NCBI GenBank assembly: GCA_010909165.1
Contig: MU008180.1
Location: 991,884 to 1,055,883, forward strand
Direction: 5' to 3'
Origin: Anthoceros angustus
Lineage: Eukaryota > Streptophyta > Anthocerotopsida > Anthocerotales > Anthocerotaceae
DNA length: 64,000 nucleotides
Made by a program: the position numbers and the translations under genes. Below the pieces are notes generated by a model. The model had not been told where the DNA came from, did not search any database, and was given only the letters and a program-made list of their open reading frames with translations. Of the stretch, positions 1 through 10,154 are shown in pieces (the first letter of the stretch is position 1; each line of letters begins with the position of its first letter).

Positions 1-532
1 CGCTCTGTGCGGTGCAGCTCGAAGGGAGGATCATCCCTGTCGAACCGTAAATACTCATCCGAGCTCATTGTCCCCATGGTATACACCGGCGGATGTTGCA
101 ACATAACCAGCGTGTCCTCGCACTGTTGTTCCCCTTGGCTCAGCGCGGCACAGCGGGCATCAACCAGTGACTTCTGCCATCTCCAGGCCTCAACATACGG
201 CACCAGCTGATCGAACATGTCGTAGCACTGGCACCTGACGGCATCACAGAACTCCCGCCTGTAAGCACGGCCTCATCCCCGCCATAACAAACAAGCAGCT
301 GCCGCAACAAACCTGCGCTGCACCTGCAGATGCAGATCCGGCGTCTTCATCCGTGCCGGACGAGCTGTGCGCTCTACCTGAAACACACAAAATAAAATTG
401 TGTGGCGAAAACAACAACGATTGTGTAAAGGCGAGGCGAGGCGCGGAAGAGGAGAATTACAGAGAGATCGGAGTCCCGGCTGAGGGAGCATCGCAGGAGC
501 AGAGAAGGCCGGCAAGCTGCAGCAGCCGCCAT
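1..532 (-). CDS. LIP2p: Octanoyltransferase (lipoyl(octanoyl) transferase), plastid LIP2p type; 5' part only, runs off the left edge
   Basis: The enzyme moves the octanoyl group from acyl-carrier protein to lipoate-dependent enzymes, the first step of protein lipoylation. Reading the minus strand from about 258 down to 1 gives an uninterrupted frame containing LVPYVEAWRWQKSLV, then LQHPPVYTMG and a final ELHRTER. These match the N-terminal half of plant LipB-family enzymes; the catalytic part lies outside the window. The upstream exon structure is unresolved. A 54-nt intron at 259-312 would join in frame to ATG at 350. A better-looking start is at 532 (ATGGCGGCTGC context, protein MAAAAACRPSLLLR), which resembles a plastid transit peptide and would need another intron ending near the TTTCAG at about 380. 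Family call is firm; the start is not. Confidence 0.8.
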
Positions 533-1369
533 GGACGCGCATGGACGCCGATTCTGCGATTTCGATTTGTTTGGGTGGTATCCCTCGAAGGAGCCTGGCG
601 AGCATAGAACAAGAGCAGGGCGGGAGGGTAGGGAGGGCCGGGCCGAGGCTGGCCGGCTCGGGGCTGGCCAGGCCTCTTTCTATGCTCAAGCGGCTCTTTT
701 TCCAGCAGGGAAAGTCGACTTTTGGGAGTTTGGGAATATTTTCAAACTTAAAGTAATGGAGAAAACGTAAGGAAGGGCAGGCTGAGCGAGCGAACGCCGC
801 CTGATTCGAGTCCCTCGGATCTCCGTCCCTCCCTGTGGCATCCGTGCCCAGTGAAATGCACGAAAGCAGAGCCAGGCCAGCCAGGATCGACAGCCTTTGA
901 CGGTGGACCAGATCAGGGGAAAAGGGAGGGACTGCGCGCCCGTGCATCATCAGCAGCTTCAAATTATATCACGGGCATGGGCTGGGCGAGGCTGAGGGCA
1001 GCAGCAGGCAGCGATGCAGCGGCAGCAGATGCCATGGATGGGAACCCTAGTCGCGGGAGCTGCTACGGGGTTGGGTGCAGGGGCCTGCTGAGGCGGATCA
1101 GGGGCACAGGTTTCAGGTCTCGCGCAATTGGATCCCGGTAGGGGTTTCCGGTGCTGTGCCTGGGGGCACGCCAGTGTGCAGGATATATTGCCCTCTTTTC
1201 ACTGCTCGGAAGCTAGTCAGAAATGCCATAACATTTGTCATTGAAAATGTGTCAGGTGCGTTTCTGTGCCTCTGCGTATGTGTATATGAGTGTGCGAGTG
1301 TATGTATGTATTCGTTCCGTGTGCTGAGAGCTGTGGTTTGAGCTGAAGGACATTGGCTTTGCACTTCAG
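533..1369. other. Intergenic region between the octanoyltransferase gene and the first receptor kinase
   Basis: No coding sequence was recognised. Several overlapping frames stay open because the DNA is GC-rich, but none resembles a family. A GT-rich stretch lies near 1255-1315. Upstream exons of the downstream kinase must lie here or farther off, because its long exon has no methionine codon in frame. Confidence 0.5.
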
Positions 1370-2812
1370 GGCAGTTGAGAAGCAGTGTGACTGTGATAGC
1401 GACGAGGCTGTGGGATGTTTTGGTGACGCTCTTGTCATTGGGTGTTTGGTGGCAGGTAAAAAGCCGATCATCCAAAGAATTTTATTTTGGAGTGGGAATC
1501 AGTGTGGGCTTTGTAGTTGCTGTATTAGGCTGCTGGGGCCTTCATCTTCTGTGGAAGTTTTGGTTAAGAGGGAAGGGATCTGACTACATTGCCTCGTTCG
1601 ACCCTGAAACTTCAGTTTTAGGATCTACAACAAGGTTTTCCTTTGTGGAGCTCCAAACTGCTACCAACCACTTTCGGGAGAAGCTGGGTGCTGGGGGATT
1701 TGGAGCAGTGTACAAGGGAGTGCTGCAGGATCAGACAGTTGTTGCAGTGAAGCAACTTGAGAGGAAAGGTCAAGGCGAGAAGGAGTTCCGGGCAGAAGTT
1801 GCCACTATAGGGAACACTCATCACAAGAATCTGGCACGTCTTTATGGCTTCTGCTCGGAGGGAGCCCATAGGCTTTTGGTGTATGAGTACCTCTCAAAGG
1901 GCTCCCTGGACAGATATCTGCTAAGATGGAGTGATGAGGAAGAGATCGAGTTCAATCGTCCACTTCTGAATTGGGGGACCCGATTTAATGTGGCGTTGGG
2001 GATAGCTCAAGGTCTGGCATACCTGCACGAGGAGTGCCGGGAATGCATCATTCACTGTGATATCAAACCGGAAAACATTCTGCTTGACGACCGGTATTGT
2101 GCTAAAGTTTCCGACTTTGGTCTTGCCAAGCTGCTGACACAAGATGAGACGCGAGCCATCACAGCTGTAAGGGGAACGTGGGGTTACTTGGCCCCTGAAT
2201 GGCTTGCCGACTCACCTCTCACTGTTAAAGCTGATGTCTTCAGTTTTGGGAAGGTTTGTATTAATTGCCCTTCTGCATTTGTGGCATACCAATGATGAGA
2301 GGTAGATAAGCCACTGTTCTATGAGATGAGAAGTGTATGTGTTTTTTTTTTTTTTTAAACTTATGGCATTATTTTTGATACGGGGTCTTTCTTTGTTTTT
2401 GTTTCGTTTCGTTGGTACACAGGTGCTGCTAGAAATTATAGCTGGACGCAGGAATTGTGAAATATATGTAACGACGGACAAGCAGAATTGCTCTGGCCTG
2501 GTATGGCTTCAAATTGCTGGAAGTTGGTATGTGAATGTGATGGATGACCGGCTCCAGGGTGATTTTGACGTAGAGCAGGCGGAGAGAGCAACTCGCGTTG
2601 GATTCTGGTGCATCCAGGACGACCCTGATCTGCGTCCTGCCATGGGGAAGGTTGTTAGGATGCTAGAGGGAGTGGTTGAAGTGTTAGCACCTCCCATTCC
2701 CAAAACAGTGAAGGAGTATGATCCTGAACTGACCGCATCAAATCAACCCACTCCCCTCAGGGAAATCATGCCACTGATTTCCACCAGCAAAGAGTTAAGA
2801 AGTCTGGTGTAG
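1370..2812 (+). CDS. Receptor-like protein kinase, membrane segment plus active-looking kinase domain; 5' exon(s) not identified
   Basis: This is a Ser/Thr kinase of the plant RLK/Pelle superfamily, close to the SD2-5/LRK10-like groups. Two exons are seen, about 1370-2253 and 2423-2812, joined in frame across a 169-nt GT-AG intron with a T run at 2342-2356. In order the protein shows a hydrophobic span (FGVGISVGFVVAVLGCW), the glycine loop GAGGFGAVYKG, VAVK lysine, HCDIKPENILLD catalytic loop, DFG, and YLAPEW. All catalytic residues are present; the HCD in place of HRD is usual in these groups. Exon 1 is open from 1342 but has no in-frame ATG, so a start exon is missing from this model. No lectin, GUB_WAK or other ectodomain was found upstream. 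It could be a kinase with a very short extracellular part or a 5'-truncated copy. Confidence 0.75.
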
Positions 2813-2978
2813 CTTTTTGATTTATTCTTTTTCTTTCTTTCTTTTCTCCTCCTTCCCTCCAGTATGGTGCGAACTGTGTACCTATCTAGGCTGTTGCAGC
2901 TTGCAAGCTGTTGAGAGTGAGGCGCAGGTTTCAAATGCCTGGACGCATGTTGAAGAAAGTGGTTTTGCTGGAGGCCAG

Positions 2979-3036
2979 CTGTCAAGAGCTTATGTGGTAC
3001 GAAGCTGGACGCTGAACTCACATAAGCTCTTGACAG
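2979..3036. repeat. Perfect 18-bp inverted repeat, 22-nt loop, in the 3' flank of the receptor kinase
   Basis: CTGTCAAGAGCTTATGTG at 2979-2996 is the exact reverse complement of 3019-3036. If transcribed with the kinase 3' UTR it would fold into a stable hairpin. A short transposon footprint is an alternative. Confidence 0.85.
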
Positions 3037-3049
3037 ACTAGTGTTGTAT

Positions 3050-5550
3050 TTATGGAAGTAATCTGATTCACTGTGTTGCCAGGTACAACCTATGTACATA
3101 GATGGCAGACGGGTAACATACATACGTATGTAGTAGTAGCGTAGGCTGTGAGGCAAGTTTGTTGGTGGTGGTTGAAGAAGTGTGACGAGCCCGTGTCCCC
3201 TGCTGCTCTGCCGCTGGGGTAGAGGCTGTCGTTGCCGCAGTTAACCGGTTACGGTCTCGCTGGCACGGGATGACGCTATCTCCGGCCTGCAGCTGCTGTT
3301 TTTTTCTCCTGGTAGCTCCGCTGCGAGAGGTGGTGACTGGTGCGGTGAGGACGGCAGTGTTGGGTGCGTTTCGCTTGGAGCGTAGCGTTCAACTCCTGAC
3401 ATGTCACAGGCGTGAGGTGATGCGAGCAGGGATGGCACCCAGTATGTGTACCGAGCAGTTCATCTGACATGTTTCATACATATGTACATATATGCAGCCA
3501 GCAGAAGGTAATCTGCATGCATACATGCCACCATGTCGAGAGAGCGAAAGGATGGGAGCCCTCTTTACGCCCAGCGGGGAAGGGAGGCTGGGCCGTACAG
3601 GGCAGCGGCACAAAGAGCAAGGAACAAGGAACAGGGAGTGGAGTGCGCATGAAAACACGGGAAGAGATTTGGGTGGATGTCTCTCACGGCACACGGACAT
3701 CTGCAATGGCAGTGTACGGCCCACCCTAGTTAAGGGCGTGGGCGGATCCCCATGAGCCATCGCCCAGGGCAGGCCATGGCGTATGGCCCAGATGGAGTCC
3801 CAGAAGAGGCGCAACAGTCTGCGGCCCTGCGGCACCATGTGGCGGTGCTAGCGCGCTCCAGATATACTGCGCACATGCGATGACGCCCGAGGAGACCAAG
3901 TCAAGGACCGGGAGCCGGGAATCTGCAGCGCCCTGCCTGCTTCGACCGACCCTGCGAGTCGGGCGACGCTGCTCTTTCCAGGTCCCCACCTCCTGCCATA
4001 TCCAGTCTATCGCCTCCTGCTGAAAGGGCCGCTGCGGAGTCTGGAGCCCGGGGTCCGGGGCCGGCTCTGCTCGGCTGGCGCCTGTAGCCGACGGCTTGGG
4101 TGTCCAGTGTGGAATGTCCACTTGCGTGCCTGTGTGAATCCGGCATGGATGAGTTGACCCCAGGAATCAGCCCGGCGTCATCACCCTGATCCCATCGCAG
4201 GAGCTTGGTCTGCCTTGCAAGGATGCCCTCAAGCTGAAGCTGCAGCCCGGTGAGACCCACAAAGACCCAGTTGAACCAGCAGTCAAGCCGGTCCACAGCT
4301 TTGGTGTTTGGGAAACAGGGTTACGGGTGAGCTTATGCTGTGGGATGCTATCTACGGCGGAGCCCATGGCTGCACGATGCGCCGAGAGCATCGGGTCCTC
4401 CGAGAGAGGACAAATTCGGCACAGTTTCTGGTGATGGCAGCTGGGGAAGGTAAGTGAGCTGGATTCGTGCGTGGCCCCACGCTCGGGCCTGTATTAGGTG
4501 TTTGGGCCGGCCTAGGGTTTGTGATGTGTGTCCACATTCCACATATGTACACTAGAAGGAGGAGTGGATTGCAGTCCACTTGGACGGCTTTTTCCCGGTC
4601 ATAGTAGTAGCCACATGGGCACTTGGGTGAGTCAAGGACATCCAAAACCTATTCACGGACTTCGAACTCGAAGCAGGGAAAAGAAAGGGGGGAAAGAGGG
4701 GGGAACGTTTCCAAGGACGGCACCAGGCTGTCGCCTTTACGCACCTACCTAACCTCAGGGTGCGCGGTAGCTTTGGTGTTAAAAGCGGGAAGCGGCAAGC
4801 GGGCAGCGGGCAGCGGGCAGCCAGCCCAGCCAGCCCACCGCGTTGCAAACAGCACGAACCGCGTCTCGCGTCTTCCGCTAGGGTTGAGTTGACAAGCCAC
4901 ATCTCTAGAGCGGGTCGGGCCGGGTCCTGTCGGGTCGGGTCAGGTCGGCTCTCGTTCTTCCTTCCCGGCTGCAGCCAGCTCGCCCAGGGCGGGCGCCTTC
5001 CGCGTCTCTTCCCCGCCTCCAAGGTTGACGAAATTCCCTTGCGCGGCGGGCGCCGGGACTGCTGGACTGCTGGACTGCTGGGCCTGGGCAGGAGGACGGA
5101 TAGATCCATGGCCTCCCGCCCGCTACCTGCCGTTTCATTCCTTCCTCCCTCCCATTTCCTTTCCCACTGCCATCCCATCCCATCCCACCCCATCCCATCC
5201 CCGCCCCCGTTCCCATCCCGCCTGCTCTTCCCCTGACGTGCTTCCCGAGATCTTCTTGACCTGGACCCGTCCAGACTCTCTCTCGACCGACCAGACTGCG
5301 GTGCTCTACGCGCCGACAGCATGACGGGGATGCGCAATTCCGCACGCCTCAGGAGGTGCAATTAATGCAGGCCCTTGCTCCCTTCTTCTTCCACGCCTTC
5401 TTTCGCACGGAGCTGGAGGTGGAGGAGGAAATGGTTGTGGTGAAGCGGGCGGGAATTATGGCGGATTGATTCATCGTTGGAGAGGAGGCAGGCATCTTCG
5501 ATTCCGCTCAACTTCTGCGCTTTCCTTGGACTCCACTTGGGCGCGGCGCA
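3050..5550. other. Intergenic region with low-complexity DNA and unassigned minus-strand frames
   Basis: No gene was recognised. Overlapping minus-strand frames around 3726-4391 read as Trp/Gln-rich segments (for example QEAIDWIWQEVGTWKEQR), but they switch frame and match no family I know; they may be decayed element sequence. A copy of the GAAGAAG/AGTCCACTTGGA motif lies at 4554-4587. Pentanucleotide repeats of GGGTC type (about 4913-4950) and CCCAT type (about 5167-5205) precede the pyrimidine-rich leader of the next gene. Confidence 0.4.
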
Positions 5551-5605
5551 TTGCATCCGTTCCATTCCTTTCCCCCCATCCCTTTCCTTTCCTCTGCTGC
5601 TGAGT

Positions 5606-5614
5606 ATGAGATGA
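5606..5614 (+). promoter_or_regulatory. Minimal upstream ORF (Met-Arg-stop) overlapping the start codon of the lectin receptor kinase
   Basis: ATGAGATGA at 5606-5614 encodes Met-Arg-stop, and its stop overlaps the main ATG at 5611. A ribosome starting at 5606 would end within the main start codon, which could lower or couple translation of the kinase. It matters only if the transcript starts upstream of 5606; the pyrimidine-rich leader at 5556-5600 suggests it does. Confidence 0.5.
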
Positions 5615-8600
5615 GGGCCGCGGCGCTGGGGATCGTCCTCTTGTGGCTGGCGCTGTGCAGCGCGCAGCAGCAGCCGCAGCCGCAGCCGCAGCCGCAGCCG
5701 CAGCAGAGGTTCCGCATCTCGCTCAACGCAACCCTATCGCCGGGGCAGCCGGGATGGCTGTCCGGGAACGGGACCTTCGAGCTGGGCTTCTTCCCGGTGT
5801 CCCCGTCGTCGTATGTGCTGGGGATGTGGTACGCGGGCTTGGGCGGCGCCGGGCGGGGGGCCGTGCCGCTCACGGTGGTGTGGGCGGCCAATCGGAACAG
5901 CTCGGTCGGGGAGGGCGCGCTCCTGCGCTTCCAGCAGGGGAATCTGAGGCTGTTTAGTAGCCAAGAGGCAGGGAGCGTGGTGTGGGAGAGCAACACGACC
6001 GGGGACGGCGTGGTGGAGGCCAGGTTTCTGCAGTCCGGGAACCTGCAGCTGCTGAACGCGAGCTCGGGGGTGGTGTGGGAGAGCTTCGATTTTCCCACGG
6101 ACACTCTGCTGCCGGGCCAGGCGCTGCCCAGGCGGAACACGCTGCGGGCGTGGCTGGCCGCGCAGGACATCCTCCTCCTCCCCAATTCCTCCTTCTCCCT
6201 CCCCGACGTCCCCTTCGCGGCATCCAACGCCTCGGCCGGGTACGGGAGCCCCGCCCCGGGGCTCTACTCCGCCGTGCTGCGATCCGACGGCGGGTTCGCC
6301 ATCTCCTGGAACTACTCCGCCCCCTTCTTCCTCTCCCCCGGCGCGGACCAGGCCAATGTGAGCGTGTTCCGGAACGCCTCCCGCGGCTCCAAGCTCACGC
6401 CGCTCTACGCCGTCCTGGACGCGGGGGGGAGGTTCGCGCTGGTGGACAAGAACTCGAGGGACGTCTTCTCCTGGCAGGGCAGCGATGCCGGGAGCGGGGG
6501 CTCGGTTTTGCGCAGGATGACGCTGGACGTGGACGGGAACTTCAAAATGTGGAGCTGGTCCTTGCAGAGTAGAGCTTGGAGGGTGGTGTGGGAGGCGGTG
6601 GAGGAGCCTTGCCGGGTGTACGGAGTGTGCGGGACGAACGGGCTGTGCAGCGCGGGGAAGGCCGGGGAACCCGTCTGCTCCTGCCCACCAGGCCTGCAGG
6701 CGGAGGCCTTCTCCACGGACGCGCCCTGCAGGGCCCCGGTGCCGGCTTCATCTTGCGGGAGTGGGAGTGGGAGTGGCAGCAACGACAGCAGCTTCAGCGA
6801 GGGAGTGGGGGCAGAGTTCCTGGGTGGTAGCAGCTTTTCCGCCTTCAACGCCTCCTCCGCCGATGCGTGCAAGGATGTGTGCATCCGGAACTGCTCCTGC
6901 GCGGCTGTCATGTTCTCCAATGCCTCGCTGGTTTCGAAATGCGAGCTCTACTCCTCCGCCCTGCTCGGGACTGTGGCGAGCTCCGCGTCCACCATCTTCT
7001 TCAAGGTAGGGCAGCTGGATGGCCCGGTCCCGCTCCCAGTGCCTTCCCCGGTCCCGCCTCCGGTGGAGGGAGCAGGGGGGAAGCACCACGGGAAGAAGTG
7101 GAAGGTGGCAGCGATCGCGATCGGGTCCAGCGCGGCGGTGCTGGCGCTGCTCATCCTGGTGCTCACGTGCTACTGCTGCTGCCTGAAGAAGAGGAAGGTG
7201 AAGGTGGTGAGCTCCGAGTCCAAGTCCGGGACCCCGCTCAGGCCGGCGGCCAGGCAGGGGGGCGGGGAGCACGTGAGCGCAAGGCCCTGGACGTACAAGG
7301 AGCTGCGGCGGGCGACCAAGAGCTTCGACCAGCCGCTCGGGGACGGCAGGTTCAGGCCGCTCTTCAAGGGAGTGCTGCCCGACGGGACGGTGGTGGCGGT
7401 GCGGATTCTGAGGAAGCCGGTGCCTGTGGATCCAGTCGGGGAGGCGCACCTCTCGGAGAGGAGGCTGAATGCGGCGGCGTCGGCTGCGGCGGCAGCCTCC
7501 GAGAGCGAGACTCTGGCGTCCGGGATGAGGGCGCCCAGGAATTCCGTGGAGACGGGGAGCGGGCCGGTGCTCAGGGCGCAGGCCTCGGATGCGTCGGCCA
7601 TTCTGGCTTTGAAGCGGTCGGAGGACGAGAAGGTGCTGCTGCCCCGGGAGATTGTGCGGAGCTCCAGCCAGGACGCGGCGTATCTGGCAGCCCTGGGGTC
7701 CAGGGCTTCCAGCGGCAAGGCCAGGAGGTTCAAGTCGAGGTCGCTGGGGCTGGGGCTGGGGGTGGCCAGGCAGATCAGTGCCGGGTTCGGGTTCGCGACT
7801 CCCGGGTTCGAGTCGACCACCACGGCGAGGTATGTGGGGGGTAATCCCAGGATGGATGTGGATTCCGACGACTCCAAGGAGTTTCCGAGTACGTTGGGGA
7901 ACAACTCCGCTGCCAGGAGCGGGGCTTTCGGCTCCTTCTTTACTGGTTTGGCTCCTGAGGAGATCAGGTATTCGGTTCCGAGCCAGAAGCCGTCCAGCAG
8001 GAGAGTGCCCTATTCCGGGGAGCTGCGGACTAGCCAGGAGTTGGGGTTGAGCGGGGTTTTGTCCAGGAATGCGTCTGTGAATCTGCCTCCGGATACTGTC
8101 TTGTTCGAGAGTACTGTGTTTCATGGGGATGAGGAGCAGCAGTTTCGGGGGAGGGTGGAGGAGCTGGGGCATGTGAATCACGTGAATCTGGTGAGGCTGG
8201 TGGGCTTCTGTATCGAGGGGAGGAGGAGGTTGGTGGTGTACAATTTCGTGGAGAATGGGTCTATTGCCAAGTTTCTGTTTCAGAGGAAGTCGTCGTACAA
8301 CCTCATGGATTGGTCCACTCGGTTTGATATCGCTCTGGGGGCTGCGAATGGGATTGCTCACCTGCACGAGCAGTGTCGGCCCGGCATCATTCATGGTGAC
8401 ATTCGGCCTGAGAGTATCGTTTTGGATGGGCAGTTTAAGGCTCGGGTCACTGATTTCGGGCTCATTCAGCTCATTCTGGGGAACGACAGGGAACGGATCA
8501 TCTCGTACATGCAGGGCAGGCATCCTTACTTGGCGCCGGAGTGGGCTGCCGGCTTGCCCATTACTTTAAAGGTGGATGTGTACAGCTTCGGGCTTGTTTT

Positions 8601-8985
8601 GCTGGAGATTGTGAGTGGGCGGAGGAGCTTTGATCCGTCTGTGGAAGGGGAGCAGTGGAACTTTCCGGCATGGGCATACCAGCAGTTGGAGGCATCCAAC
8701 TTCGGGTCTTTGGCGGATGAAAACTTGGGTGTGCTTTTTGACCAGGATCAGTTGGTTAGAGTTGTTCGAACTGCCTTCTGGTGTCTTCAGGATGAAGCGG
8801 AGATGAGGCCGTCCATGCCGGTGGTGGTGCTCATGCTGGAAGGCGGGGCAAGGATTCCCTTGCCTGTGCCTCCTCCTCGGCTTATTCAGGGTTTGAGGAT
8901 AGAGTCTGTGCCTTCAAATATCGCCACCGATGCAAGGAAGTTGGTGTCCTTGGAGAGCGACGGCGAAGATGGTTTGGAGGGATGA
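5611..8985 (+). CDS. G-type (B-) lectin S-receptor-like protein with degenerate kinase domain and large N-lobe insertion
   Basis: Intronless, 1124 residues. Start chosen at ATG 5611, which begins a signal peptide (MRAAALGIVLLWLALCSA) followed by a Gln-Pro repeat. In order: B-lectin domain (FELGFFPVSPSSYVLGMWY), S-locus-glycoprotein-like region, an EGF-like Cys cluster (VYGVCGTNGLC), a PAN-like segment with CSC, a transmembrane helix near residues 499-522 and a kinase-like domain. The glycine loop is weak (LGDGRFRPLFKG), the VAIK lysine is Arg598, the catalytic loop is HGDIRPES (residues 928-935; Asn replaced by Ser), while DFG (948-950) and APE remain. About 240 residues rich in Ser, Ala and Arg separate beta-3 from the alpha-C region. 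It probably signals as a pseudokinase scaffold; lack of activity is inferred. Confidence 0.9.
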   Translation: MRAAALGIVLLWLALCSAQQQPQPQPQPQPQQRFRISLNATLSPGQPGWLSGNGTFELGFFPVSPSSYVLGMWYAGLGGAGRGAVPLTVVWAANRNSSVGEGALLRFQQGNLRLFSSQEAGSVVWESNTTGDGVVEARFLQSGNLQLLNASSGVVWESFDFPTDTLLPGQALPRRNTLRAWLAAQDILLLPNSSFSLPDVPFAASNASAGYGSPAPGLYSAVLRSDGGFAISWNYSAPFFLSPGADQANVSVFRNASRGSKLTPLYAVLDAGGRFALVDKNSRDVFSWQGSDAGSGGSVLRRMTLDVDGNFKMWSWSLQSRAWRVVWEAVEEPCRVYGVCGTNGLCSAGKAGEPVCSCPPGLQAEAFSTDAPCRAPVPASSCGSGSGSGSNDSSFSEGVGAEFLGGSSFSAFNASSADACKDVCIRNCSCAAVMFSNASLVSKCELYSSALLGTVASSASTIFFKVGQLDGPVPLPVPSPVPPPVEGAGGKHHGKKWKVAAIAIGSSAAVLALLILVLTCYCCCLKKRKVKVVSSESKSGTPLRPAARQGGGEHVSARPWTYKELRRATKSFDQPLGDGRFRPLFKGVLPDGTVVAVRILRKPVPVDPVGEAHLSERRLNAAASAAAAASESETLASGMRAPRNSVETGSGPVLRAQASDASAILALKRSEDEKVLLPREIVRSSSQDAAYLAALGSRASSGKARRFKSRSLGLGLGVARQISAGFGFATPGFESTTTARYVGGNPRMDVDSDDSKEFPSTLGNNSAARSGAFGSFFTGLAPEEIRYSVPSQKPSSRRVPYSGELRTSQELGLSGVLSRNASVNLPPDTVLFESTVFHGDEEQQFRGRVEELGHVNHVNLVRLVGFCIEGRRRLVVYNFVENGSIAKFLFQRKSSYNLMDWSTRFDIALGAANGIAHLHEQCRPGIIHGDIRPESIVLDGQFKARVTDFGLIQLILGNDRERIISYMQGRHPYLAPEWAAGLPITLKVDVYSFGLVLLEIVSGRRSFDPSVEGEQWNFPAWAYQQLEASNFGSLADENLGVLFDQDQLVRVVRTAFWCLQDEAEMRPSMPVVVLMLEGGARIPLPVPPPRLIQGLRIESVPSNIATDARKLVSLESDGEDGLEG

Positions 8986-10154
8986 GACACTGTTTGTTGT
9001 AACATGAGCTGACTGACCAAACCTATTCTTGACGAAGGAGCCAGGTGCTCTGGAGCCCCTTCCTTTCCACGATCACGTCCTGGTTTTGCTCCTCTACATT
9101 GCTCAACTTTGGAGCAGAGGATTGCAGGATGTATGTAGTCATGGGGAACATTGGCCAAGCAGAAGCCGCCACACCTAACCCATGGATCTACAACCGGAAG
9201 ATAAGAAATCAAGGGCTCTCTCTTTCTTCTTACTTGATATCAAAGTCTGTTTGAAATGTCCCTCTTTGCATCGGAGAGAGGGAGAGGGGTCCAATTTATT
9301 GAAGCTGAGGGGCGGACATTCTTGTAGCCCTGTACAGTAGTGCGTCGGGCTGAAAGGACAACCAAGCCTACCACCCTTTCGAATCACGTAGCAGCTCCTC
9401 CAAAGTATTTGGCCCCATAACCTTTCCCTGCTCTGCTCTCTACCCTTGTAGCCTTGTATCCTCGGAGAACTGCAGGAATGAGCAGTCCTGATGAGGTCAG
9501 AAGAGTTCCTCCTTTGATTATTGTTCCCATAAGACTAGAGAGGCTGATCTCGGCCTCCATTGTCACACGCTATGCAGCAAAGCAGTAGGCACCTAATTTA
9601 ATCGACGTTCTTCGTGTCCACAGAGGCCTGTTATTGCCTGAGGACGTGGGTCTGACGGATTTCAGACTGCGAATGGGATAATGACTACCTGGGTATCCAC
9701 CCAGTCCATCTTCCTTTTTGTTTGTCGCTAAAACCCGCCTTTCTCCCATGAATTTCTGTTGCCCTAAAGCCTTGCCTTCGCACATTTGAATTCAAACGCG
9801 CCATCGCTCCACTCAGGTTGATGGTGCATTTTCCCGCCCGGCCTGCTTCCCGACTGCCACAAGTTGCGCGTCTTCGCTTGTCCCGACACTTCGCACACAT
9901 TTTCTGCGGCATGTTCATCGCTTGTTTCTGGAAGCTGGCAATCCAATGCCACCGATATTGCGGCGTACAATCTCAGGAACACAGTCGGAGCATTTCGGGT
10001 GACGGTGCTTGCCAGTGCCAAGAGCTTCTGACGGCGAAGAAGGCGCAATTTCGCTTGGTGTTCATGGTGGAACTGCGGCAAATATTGGACGGTTTGGATG
10101 TGTCAAGTAACGGAAACAGGTGAAATTCCCGTTGAGGTTGGGAAAGGAGTCGTC
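8986..10154. other. Intergenic: 3' flank of the lectin receptor kinase and 5' flank of the CDC7 gene
   Basis: No recognisable coding sequence. Short frames occur on both strands, but none shows a domain or conserved pattern. The upstream ATGs of the next gene (for example 10096-10100) probably lie in its leader. Confidence 0.5.

Noticed and set aside
273-962. A 229-codon minus-strand frame next to the octanoyltransferase
   Set aside because: It has no family similarity beyond its last part. It is mostly leader and upstream sequence of that gene, though an alternative transit-peptide exon may use part of it.
6748-8523. A 591-codon minus-strand frame inside the lectin receptor gene
   Set aside because: Antisense shadow of a GC-rich coding exon. 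The plus strand has a full domain architecture.
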